Assembly: GCA_937902565.1 (NCBI GenBank)
Contig: CALFMX010000087.1
Location: 1-15,762 of the forward strand
Reading direction: 5' to 3'
Origin: an uncultured Spirochaetales bacterium
GTDB lineage: Bacteria > Spirochaetota > Spirochaetia > Sphaerochaetales > Sphaerochaetaceae
DNA: 15,762 nucleotides
Shown piece after piece: positions 6,655 through 12,530 of this stretch. The number at the start of each line of letters is the position of its first letter. The first letter of the stretch is position 1. The translations under genes were made by a program, and so were the position numbers. The notes beneath the pieces were generated by a model, which worked only from the letters and a program-made list of their open reading frames with translations, did no database searches and was not told where the DNA came from.

Positions 6655-7392
6655 TCAGTTGTCCCGCAGTCTCCTGATGCTCCTATTGAGGCACGGCCTG
6701 AGGACCAGCCTATAGGCCAGCGTCCTCGTTCTTCTCTCTGCCTCAGGATGGGCAGAGAAGAACGAGTCGGGGCTGGAGTAGATCCCAAGCTCTCCCCGTA
6801 TGGCCTTGGCTTGGATAGCGGTCTCCTCCCCATCCCACACGATGGGAGGGTTGCGGAAGTTGAGGGTGGCGATGCCGTAGCCGTAGAAGCTGCCCATGTA
6901 GTCGGGGTAGCGTGCCTGCAGCTTCTTTACATATGGTTGGTCGACGATGTGGCCACCGAGGACGATCCACTTCTTATGGTAGTAGATCCTCACCCAGCTA
7001 TGAAAGAGCGTTGATGGGGAGAGGTGGAGGATCACACCCTTCAGCAGGCCCCGGTGGAGCACCCGTCCCACCATGGCAGCTTCAAGGCGGCACGGCACTC
7101 CTGCATGGCGCAAAAGCGCCATGAGGAGAGTAGTCTTGGTCAGGCAGTTTCCCATCCCCAGGGCCAGGACCTCAGAAGCCGGGATCTCGAAGTGTTGTGT
7201 GTAGCCATAGGCAACCTCATCACGAACCATCGTGTAGATCGCCTCGATGCGGGCAGAGAGGGGTTGCTCTCTCCATTTTCGCTCTTCAAAGAGGGCGATG
7301 ATGGATGCACTATCGAAGTCGAGCAGTGGCGTCGACTCCAAATAGATGCTCAAATCCGTTTCCCTCGAACTCTTGACATCAGGTTTTGGCAT
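6655..7392 (-). CDS. Transglutaminase-like (cysteine protease fold) protein
   Basis: A 245-residue protein with the transglutaminase-like core: the nucleophile motif GMGNCLTKTTLLMALLRHAG (79-98, Cys83) after a helix, and FHSWVRIYY (130-138) bearing His131. In most members the third residue is an Asp in 'WxxxDP'; here the equivalent strand reads WIVLGGHIVD (142-151), so Asp151 may stand in or the triad may be altered. The C-terminal 70 residues are lineage-specific, and there is no signal peptide, suggesting a cytoplasmic protein. Bacterial members cleave peptides or serve other amide chemistry; the substrate is unknown. It is divergent from the antiterminator gene, with 210 bp between. An in-frame TGA lies just upstream of the ATG and no clear Shine-Dalgarno is visible. 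Confidence 0.72.
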   Translation of the reverse strand: MPKPDVKSSRETDLSIYLESTPLLDFDSASIIALFEERKWREQPLSARIEAIYTMVRDEVAYGYTQHFEIPASEVLALGMGNCLTKTTLLMALLRHAGVPCRLEAAMVGRVLHRGLLKGVILHLSPSTLFHSWVRIYYHKKWIVLGGHIVDQPYVKKLQARYPDYMGSFYGYGIATLNFRNPPIVWDGEETAIQAKAIRGELGIYSSPDSFFSAHPEAERRTRTLAYRLVLRPCLNRSIRRLRDN

Positions 7393-7531
7393 ACACGAAG
7401 TGTATCATACGCTGCCACTCTGCTTCTAGCCCGTCTCCGAGCTACTCTTTATGGCGCATCACTCTTGGTGTATCCTATGACCGCCCTCCGGGCAGAGGAT
7501 GACAGACGCTGTTGGGAGGGGAGGGAAACGG

Positions 7532-7562
7532 ATGGAAACCCGTTGGTACAACCGGTTTCCAT
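7532..7562 (+). repeat. 31-nt imperfect palindrome ahead of the antiterminator gene
   Basis: atggaaacc (7532-7540) pairs with ggtttccat (7554-7562). After one C-C mismatch, gttg pairs with caac around a three-base loop. The result is a 9 + 4 bp hairpin 40 bases before the antiterminator start. No U-tract follows, so it is not a terminator. As RNA it would form a stable leader stem-loop. LoaP-type proteins act on leader RNA hairpins (established knowledge), which makes this a candidate recognition or autoregulatory element; that link is inferred. Confidence 0.6.
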
Positions 7563-7602
7563 TGGATGACAAAGAGAACGATTTGTTCTACCATGAGCGA
7601 CT

Positions 7603-8151
7603 ATGAACTACTACTTCATCGCCTGCCGAAGCGGAAAAGAGGAGAAGACAAGAGAGCATCTCTTGCGTCTCTTCAGCCGCGAGATGGGCGAGGAGTGTGA
7701 TGTGATGATCTTCATCCCGATGCGCGAGATGATCGATCGTAGGAGAGGGAAGAAGATCATGAACAATCGCCCGATCCTCCCGGGCTACCTCCTCGCCTCA
7801 AGCGAAGAGGATCTGAGCCTCTTCATCCAGGATGTCCGCTCCGTTGCCGGCTGCTATGGCTTTTTGCGCTACGTCGACAAGAGTATCACACTGAGAGGAG
7901 TCGACCGTACCTACGCCTCCTGGATCACACACAACAAGGGGACCATCAAGCCGAGCAAGGCGATCCTCAAGAAGGGGGAGCCGATCAAGATCATCGAGGG
8001 GCCGATGATGAACTTCTTCGGCACCATCGTCGGTGTCGACTATCGGCACAGCCGGGCCACGGTTGAGTTTGAGTTCCATGAGGTGGTACGTCGCGTCTCG
8101 ATGCCGATCGAGTTCATCGAAAGCGACCGGGGTATCGGCGAAGATGCTTAA
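7603..8151 (+). CDS. loaP: NusG-family processive antiterminator, LoaP-like
   Basis: A 182-residue NusG paralogue. The N-terminal NGN domain (about 1-92) starts NYYFIACRSGKEEKTREHLL and carries the RRRGKK (47-52) and PILPGYLLAS (57-66) stretch typical of specialised NusG proteins. The C-terminal KOW domain (about 124-172) reads GEPIKIIEGPMMNFFGTIVG followed by a beta barrel. Specialised NusG proteins bind RNA polymerase and suppress pausing and termination across long operons; RfaH, UpxY and LoaP are the known classes. Its place at the head of a polysaccharide locus and the RRxGK segment favour LoaP. Housekeeping NusG usually sits beside secE and rplK, which are absent here. The ATG at 7603 has no strong ribosome site. 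An overlapping ATG at 7592 is in another frame. The symbol is a class assignment. Confidence 0.8.
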   Translation: MNYYFIACRSGKEEKTREHLLRLFSREMGEECDVMIFIPMREMIDRRRGKKIMNNRPILPGYLLASSEEDLSLFIQDVRSVAGCYGFLRYVDKSITLRGVDRTYASWITHNKGTIKPSKAILKKGEPIKIIEGPMMNFFGTIVGVDYRHSRATVEFEFHEVVRRVSMPIEFIESDRGIGEDA

Positions 8152-8167
8152 CCTTCTCCCTATTCGG

Positions 8168-8196
8168 TTGTTATCAAAGTGCAGTCATGGTATAGT
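8168..8196 (+). promoter_or_regulatory. Sigma70-type promoter before the dehydratase gene
   Basis: TTGTTA (8168-8173) and TATAGT (8191-8196) are separated by exactly 17 bases. Transcription would begin near 8203 and give a leader of about 64 bases before the ATG at 8267. The dehydratase can thus be expressed separately from the antiterminator gene. Confidence 0.5.
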
Positions 8197-8266
8197 ACCC
8201 GCTACCGATACACCGTTGTTTTGCTTCTATTGACCGGTATGAAATGATGTCAGTGAGGATCTGTTG

Positions 8267-10099
8267 ATGAGTGAAGTGTTGAGGTTCCAGTTGTTCAAGC
8301 GCCTAGTGCTCATCATCCTCGATGTCATCCTGTTGCTCCTTGCCAGCGCTATCGGTGCCTGGGCGGTCTTCGCCCTCCATGTGCCCGCCCTCTACCCTAC
8401 CATCGCCCGGCTGAACATCATCGCCATCATCGTCATCCTCATCGTGGTGCGCTTCTACCGCATCCGCATCAGCGAGAGCTCGCTCGACCTGCTCAGCCGG
8501 GTGCTTGCCGGCTTTGTCCCGGTCTTCTTCCTCTCCGCCCTCGTCCTCGGCTCCTACCTCGGCTTTCGCTCGCCCTGGATCCCCTATCTGGTTGTCACCG
8601 ACGCCTTCGGCTTCATGATGATTCTCTTCTCGCGCATCAGCTACCGGATGCTGCTCTCATACCGCAACCGCCAGGATGCCACCAACCTCCCCCGCGCTGT
8701 CGTCTACGGGGCGGGGGAGCTGGGAAGCACGCTGGTGCGCCAGTACCAGCGGGGCAAGCTTCCCTACCGCATCGTAGGCTTCGCCGATGACGATGCGAAC
8801 CTCAGGGGCAGCTATGTGCTCGGCACCCGTGTCTACGGCACCGTCAAGGAGCTTGCCCAGATCCTCACTGACAAGAATGCGAAGGTTTTGATCATCGCCA
8901 TCACGGAGATCGAGCAGGAGCGGATGCTCGCCGCCGTCGATGCCGCCAAGGAGGTGGGGGCCGAGGTGAAGGTCATCCCCTCGCTCTTCGAGATCCAGCA
9001 GGGCTCGAAGGAGCTGGATGTGCGCAACCTCGACCACGCCGACCTCCTAGGCCGGCCCTTGATCACGATCGACCGCGAGCCGATCGAGGCGATGGTGCAG
9101 GGCAAGCGCATCCTCGTCACCGGGGCCGGGGGCTCCATCGGCAGCGAGATCTGCCGCCAGCTGCTCACCTATGGGCCCACCCAGCTCATCCTCGTCGACA
9201 TCGATGAGACGGAGCTGCACGACCTCTCCCTCGCCCTGCACAACTTCCAGCGGGAGTGGAGCGACCTCATCATGCCGGTGGTCTGCGATGTGAAGAACAA
9301 GGCGAAGCTCGACCGTATCATGGAGACCTACAAGCCCGACCTCATCTTCCATGCCGCCGCCTACAAGCACGTACCGCTTCAGGAGCTCTACCCTGAAGAG
9401 GCGATCACGAACAACATCCTCGGCTCCTACGCACTGTTAAGGAGTGCGAAGGAGCACAATGTTAAGAAGGTGGTCGTCATCTCGACCGACAAGGCGGTCA
9501 ACCCCACCAACGTCATGGGGGCGACCAAGCGTGTGGTCGAGCTTTTGGCCAGTGCGCTCACCACGCCTGAGACCGAGATCATTGCCGTGCGCTTCGGCAA
9601 TGTCCTCGGTAGCCGGGGAAGCATGCTTCCCCTCTTCAACGACCAGATAAAGGCCGGGGTCCCGATAACAGTGACCCACAAGGATATCATCCGCTACTTC
9701 ATGGCCATCCCCGAGGCCGTAGGCCTCGTCTTCAAGGCCGCGGCCATGGCCAAGGGTGGGGAGGTGATGGTCCTTGATATGGGCCGTCCGGTGAAGATCT
9801 ACGACTTTGCCCAAAAATTGGTCAAGTACTACGGGGACGGCCGCAGCCAGGTGATCGTCACCGGACTGAGGCCCGGAGAGAAGCTCTACGAGGAGCTGCT
9901 CGCCGACAGTGACACCACCATCCCCACACAAGACAAGCTTGTCTTCAAGGCCAAGGTCAACGGCTACTCCATAAGTGAAGAGGAGTTCGTCACCACATAC
10001 CTTCCCGTCTTCGAGCACAGCAACGACCCCAAGGAGATGCTTGCTACACTTCATCACATGGTCCCTGAGTTCACCAGTAATGGGAAGGTAATGAGGTGA
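8267..10099 (+). CDS. Membrane-bound NDP-sugar 4,6-dehydratase (WbpM/PglF/CapD type)
   Basis: The 610-residue product has the complete long-form layout. Four hydrophobic segments lie at about 13-35, 46-63, 80-97 and 106-122. A first Rossmann-like domain follows with VVYGAGELGS (145-154), then the catalytic SDR domain with NAD-binding TGAGGSIG (285-292), HAAAYKHVP (362-370) and the altered triad of this family: STDK (406-409), Met417 in place of the usual Tyr, and Lys421 in VMGATKR. GLRPGEKLYEELL (533-545) closes the family signature. Relatives convert UDP-GlcNAc to the 4-keto-6-deoxy sugar, the first step toward bacillosamine or QuiNAc/FucNAc. ATG at 8267 has GAGGA seven bases upstream; TTG at 8264 is less likely. 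The gene is markedly GC-rich. Its 3' end overlaps the convergent HTH gene by 29 bp. Confidence 0.92.
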   Translation: MSEVLRFQLFKRLVLIILDVILLLLASAIGAWAVFALHVPALYPTIARLNIIAIIVILIVVRFYRIRISESSLDLLSRVLAGFVPVFFLSALVLGSYLGFRSPWIPYLVVTDAFGFMMILFSRISYRMLLSYRNRQDATNLPRAVVYGAGELGSTLVRQYQRGKLPYRIVGFADDDANLRGSYVLGTRVYGTVKELAQILTDKNAKVLIIAITEIEQERMLAAVDAAKEVGAEVKVIPSLFEIQQGSKELDVRNLDHADLLGRPLITIDREPIEAMVQGKRILVTGAGGSIGSEICRQLLTYGPTQLILVDIDETELHDLSLALHNFQREWSDLIMPVVCDVKNKAKLDRIMETYKPDLIFHAAAYKHVPLQELYPEEAITNNILGSYALLRSAKEHNVKKVVVISTDKAVNPTNVMGATKRVVELLASALTTPETEIIAVRFGNVLGSRGSMLPLFNDQIKAGVPITVTHKDIIRYFMAIPEAVGLVFKAAAMAKGGEVMVLDMGRPVKIYDFAQKLVKYYGDGRSQVIVTGLRPGEKLYEELLADSDTTIPTQDKLVFKAKVNGYSISEEEFVTTYLPVFEHSNDPKEMLATLHHMVPEFTSNGKVMR

Positions 10100-10673
10100 C
10101 AGCGAGAAAGACCGATCGAAGAAACGAGCACAGACTAATCTCAAAGGCACTACAGTAATACTCAACACTCGCCATCGAGGGGAAGCTCGCATAACGCGAG
10201 CTCTCCCGTAAGCTGATGGTCTGAACAGAAAACGAGGTCAATATCCCCAGCTCCTTCTGGCTCAAGCCTCGTTCGATTCTCCACGAGCGAAAGGCTTGAG
10301 CCACATGAAGAGGTTCCATCAAGAGAATAAGGGATCTCTGCACTTCAAGATTCTCAACAAACGATTCACAGCCTTGATACTGACTCGATACTATTGAATC
10401 CTGGAATCTGGATCCTAATCTTAATCTTGAATCTTGGGTGTTGGGTGTTGGGTGTTGGCCGCGAACACCGGCTTCTGCGAACTCGAAAAAGGTGAAAACG
10501 TTGAACCTCAGGCGATAGCAGAGCTTGAGGACTGAATCAAAGTAAGGGTGCCATCTTCTGTTGGCTGCTATCTCCTGAGCATACTTGATACTCCAGCCGG
10601 TGTTCGCGGCCACGTCCGAAATCTCCAATTGTTCTCTCTTCATCATTGTATTGAGAGCATACTGGTAGTCCAT
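10071..10673 (-). CDS. Two-domain XRE-type helix-turn-helix protein
   Basis: A 200-residue protein with two XRE/Cro-like HTH domains. The first (about 1-66) has MMKREQLEISDVAANTGWS and AQEIAANRRW. The second (about 123-190) has AFRSWRIERGLSQKELGILT and the recognition-helix-like SFSVQTISLRESSRY. The linker (about 67-105) is low complexity and corresponds to heptamer repeats and one arm of an 18-bp inverted repeat, so the two halves may have been joined or disrupted by repeat expansion. GGAGG lies six bases before the ATG at 10671-10673, supporting the start. Its position, convergent with the dehydratase and divergent from the rest of the cluster, fits a local regulator, but the target is unknown. 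It may be degenerating: the C-terminus overlaps the dehydratase gene. Confidence 0.65.
   Translation of the reverse strand: MDYQYALNTMMKREQLEISDVAANTGWSIKYAQEIAANRRWHPYFDSVLKLCYRLRFNVFTFFEFAEAGVRGQHPTPNTQDSRLRLGSRFQDSIVSSQYQGCESFVENLEVQRSLILLMEPLHVAQAFRSWRIERGLSQKELGILTSFSVQTISLRESSRYASFPSMASVEYYCSAFEISLCSFLRSVFLAVTSLPSHYW
10434..10458. repeat. Heptamer tandem repeat inside the HTH gene
   Basis: ttgggtg occurs three times in a row (10434-10454) followed by a partial copy. Immediately to the left lie looser aatctt-like hexamers. Gain or loss of one unit would shift the frame of the HTH gene between its two DNA-binding domains. Confidence 0.8.
10456..10612. repeat. 18-bp perfect inverted repeat within the HTH gene
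   Basis: The 18 bases at 10456-10473 are the exact reverse complement of those at 10595-10612, with 121 bp between. The right arm encodes VAANTG, part of the first HTH domain. The left arm encodes AGVRGQ in the linker and directly abuts the heptamer repeat. A match this long is not expected by chance; it could be a duplicated inverted segment or a recombination substrate. Confidence 0.85.
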
Positions 10674-10712
10674 GATCTTCCTCCAAAAGCAAATGTTTTA
10701 CCTATAAGGGGA

Positions 10713-10747
10713 ATCCCTGTGCGGTTTGCTTCAAACCGCACAGGGAT
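10713..10747. repeat. 15-bp perfect hairpin upstream of the HTH gene
   Basis: atccctgtgcggttt (10713-10727) and its exact reverse complement (10733-10747) flank the five-base loop gcttc. It lies 40 bp upstream of the minus-strand HTH start. Neither side has a U-tract, so it is unlikely to be an intrinsic terminator. It could be an operator for the adjacent HTH protein, a structured leader, or a dispersed palindromic repeat. Confidence 0.8.
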
Positions 10748-10858
10748 GAATGAAGAGCAAATTGTATAGATTTCTACTATGAGTTATGCTGAAATAGCTG
10801 ATAGCCTGTTTTTATCTATGCAAATTGCTGAAAATGACGAAAGATTCACTGTTTTGTA

Positions 10859-10887
10859 TTGAAGCGTAACAGAAGTGATGGTAGTAT
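10859..10887 (+). promoter_or_regulatory. Candidate promoter for the structured leader and winged-helix gene
   Basis: TTGAAG (10859-10864) and TAGTAT (10882-10887) are 17 bases apart. Transcription from about 10894 would run through the nested hairpin block and give a leader of nearly 250 bases before the ATG at 11140. Each hexamer matches consensus at four of six positions. Confidence 0.35.
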
Positions 10888-10951
10888 GTTTTTAATCACC
10901 CGCTTGCAAAAAGCAAAGTGTGTGACACCCTTCTTCTTGTGGGGAAAGAGA

Positions 10952-11119
10952 AGATGTATACCGAGTCTGTTCCGGCGACCGGTATACACCCCAAAGCGCT
11001 TTTTTGCACGACATTGGCCCTGCCATGTTGTGCGATAGCTTTGGTCTTCTTCCCCAACAGACTCGGTATTCATCTAAGAAGAGCACCGCTCTTCGCTTCT
11101 CTTCGAACCAGATTGGTTC
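10952..11119 (+). other. Nested stem-loop element, possible structured leader or small RNA
   Basis: The outer arms 10952-10971 and 11056-11075 pair over 20 positions with one mismatch. Inside, ccaaagc (10991-10997) pairs with gctttgg (11038-11044). Within that, 11006-11017 pairs with 11023-11033 (one G-U, one bulge). The five-prime side of the large internal loop holds a small ccgg-cga-ccgg hairpin, and gtatacc/ggtatac (10956-10962, 10981-10987) offers an alternative pairing. Two further perfect hairpins follow: gaagagc-acc-gctcttc (11078-11094) and gaacca-gat-tggttc (11105-11119). Reading frames through here have no protein-like content. It may be a regulatory leader of the winged-helix gene, a rod-shaped small RNA, or a small palindromic mobile element. 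Strand is chosen by the downstream gene. Confidence 0.55.
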
Positions 11120-11139
11120 AAAAACTGAACACTGTATAC

Positions 11140-11727
11140 ATGATAGCTGACCACCCTACAAAAGAACTCTCCGTTCTCTCATACATCGACCAGAACTCTG
11201 ATGCTACCCAGAGAGAACTCAGTGAGCACATTGGGGTCTCTCTGGGCAGCATCAACATCCTGGTAAAGCGGATGGTCAGGAAGGGCTTGATCAAGATAGA
11301 GCGGCTTCAGCCCAACTCCGTGCGATACTTCCTCACTCCCCAGGGCTTGGCTAGTAAGATCGAACGTACCTACGCCTACATCGTGAGGACCTACCAAGAG
11401 ATTGGGCTGTTCAGGGTGCGTATTACCAATACGATCAAGCCCTTGGTAAAAAAGGATACACACCTAATCTTCTTTGGGCCGAATGACGACTTCTCCTATC
11501 TTCTCAAAGAGATCGTAGAAGAAGAGTTCCCCGCTCTGAAGAAACAGTTTGTTTCTCCAGAGCGCCTCAGCGCTCTTCTTCCACGACTAAAGCCAAACAC
11601 CCTCTTTATTACCTGGGAGAATGAGGCTGATAGGATATTAGAAGAACAGAAGATTGAAGCTGTTAATATTCTCACGGGGATTTCCGTGATAGAGAGCAGA
11701 AAGGACAATCAAACCAATGAACAGTAA
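11140..11727 (+). CDS. Winged-helix transcriptional regulator of the glycan cluster
   Basis: A 195-residue protein. Residues 1-75 form a MarR/ArsR-like winged helix: LSVLSYIDQNSDATQRELSE (10-29), the recognition helix GVSLGSINILVKRMVRKGLI (32-51), then the wing IERLQPNSVRYFLTPQGLA. The C-terminal part (about 75-190) is mixed alpha/beta with HLIFFGPNDDFSYLLKEIVE and NTLFITWENEADRIL, not a domain I can name. Proteins of this kind often sit at the start of polysaccharide clusters. The frame is open upstream to 10918, but that part crosses the hairpin element and is not protein-like. ATG 11140 fits the domain start, though it lacks a clear Shine-Dalgarno. The stop overlaps the next start by 11 bp, indicating co-transcription with the aminotransferase genes. 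Confidence 0.75.
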   Translation: MIADHPTKELSVLSYIDQNSDATQRELSEHIGVSLGSINILVKRMVRKGLIKIERLQPNSVRYFLTPQGLASKIERTYAYIVRTYQEIGLFRVRITNTIKPLVKKDTHLIFFGPNDDFSYLLKEIVEEEFPALKKQFVSPERLSALLPRLKPNTLFITWENEADRILEEQKIEAVNILTGISVIESRKDNQTNEQ

Positions 11728-12337
11728 ACGTATCTATCTCTCCTCTCCTACAATGCATGATCTGGAGATGAAGTATATCCAGGAAGCCTTTGATACCAAC
11801 TGGGTAGCTCCTCTTGGAAAGAACGTCGATGAGTTTGAGAGAGAGATGGCTTTGTATATTGGAGAGGGCTACGCTGCAGCGCTGAACAGTGGAACGGCAG
11901 CGCTGCATCTTGCGGTCAAACTCTGTGACGTGAGAGCAGGAGACCTGGTCTTCTGCTCTGACCTCACCTTCTCTGCTACGATCAACCCTGTCTCCTATGA
12001 GGGAGGGGTCCAGGTCCTCATAGACAGTGAAGGGGAGAGCTGGAACATGGACCCCGACCTTCTTGAAAAGGCGTTCAAGACATACAAGAAGAAGCCCAAG
12101 GCGGTCATAGTGGCAAATCTCTACGGGACTCCAGCGAAGCTGGACCAGATCGTAGAGCTTTGCAAGCACTATGACGTTCCGCTCATCGAAGATGCAGCGG
12201 AGAGCCTTGGGGCTACCTATAACAAGAGACAGACAGGAACGTTTGGTACATACAATGCGCTCTCGTTAGTCGTTTTGAAGAATAGGACAAGTGATAGATA
12301 TACGGGAATATGGTCTGAGGGCGCGAAAGCTGCATGA
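11717..12337 (+). pseudogene. Truncated DegT/DnrJ/EryC1 aminotransferase, first copy
   Basis: The first 180 or so residues are a near copy of the intact aminotransferase at 12531-13652. Over the first 49 residues the two differ by one inserted Ser and three substitutions. They include the cofactor-phosphate contact region NSGTAALHLAVK and the pyridine-contacting LIEDAAESLG. Homology stops at TFGTYNALS, exactly before the YNGNK motif whose Lys forms the Schiff base with PLP. The last 26 residues are unrelated and the frame ends at 12337. Without the lysine and the C-terminal domain it cannot be an active aminotransferase. Sequence past the break looks inserted. The DNA differs from the intact copy at many third positions, so this is an old duplication or a second acquired homologue rather than a recent tandem copy. 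Confidence 0.82.
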
Positions 12338-12480
12338 ATATGCAGGAATCGAGGGGTTTTGGGATATTTGGCGGGAACAGCTGAGACAAGGTGCGAGAGA
12401 TCGCAGAAGAGGTTAGCCACACCGGGATTTTGGCACAGAGCTGAAATAGGTGGTTGGGAACTTATGAACATAGGGTGGGA
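12338..12480 (+). pseudogene. Unidentified decayed coding fragment between the aminotransferase copies
   Basis: One plus-strand frame beginning around 12318 reads LRARKLHEYAGIEGFWDIWR then EQLRQGARDRRRG, a stop, PHRDFGTELK, another stop and VVGNL. The run looks protein-like but is broken by two in-frame stops. I do not recognise the family; a leftover of an inserted element is possible. It fills the gap between the breakpoint in the truncated aminotransferase and the terminator at 12486-12515. Confidence 0.3.
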
Positions 12481-12485
12481 GTGAT

Positions 12486-12515
12486 GAGTTCCTGAGTAGG
12501 AGCTCTTTTGTATTT
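12486..12515 (+). terminator. Intrinsic terminator inside the glycan operon
   Basis: gagttcct (12486-12493) pairs with aggagctc (12498-12505) over eight positions with one G-U, around the loop gagt, and is followed by ttttgtattt. This is a standard hairpin plus U-run on the coding strand. It lies only 16 bp before the intact aminotransferase start, so genes downstream need either read-through or a promoter between. A LoaP-like antiterminator encoded upstream would explain the arrangement. Confidence 0.6.
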
Positions 12516-12530
12516 ACAAGGACAAGGTTC

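Noticed and set aside
8190..8206. ggtagcggg on the minus strand resembles the RfaH ops element.
   Set aside because: It is on the wrong strand for the plus-strand operon and matches only the core; LoaP-type proteins do not use ops DNA.
8657..10192. Long minus-strand open frames across the dehydratase gene.
   Set aside because: They are antisense shadows produced by its high G+C codon usage and show no protein-family motifs.
10918..11139. Upstream extension of the winged-helix protein frame.
   Set aside because: It runs through the nested hairpins, and its translation merely mirrors the inverted arms; the winged-helix domain begins after 11140.
11113..11140. TTGGTT-16-TATACA as a promoter for the winged-helix gene.
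   Set aside because: Transcription would start inside the coding region past the ATG, and the -35 overlaps a hairpin; the promoter at 10859-10887 fits better.
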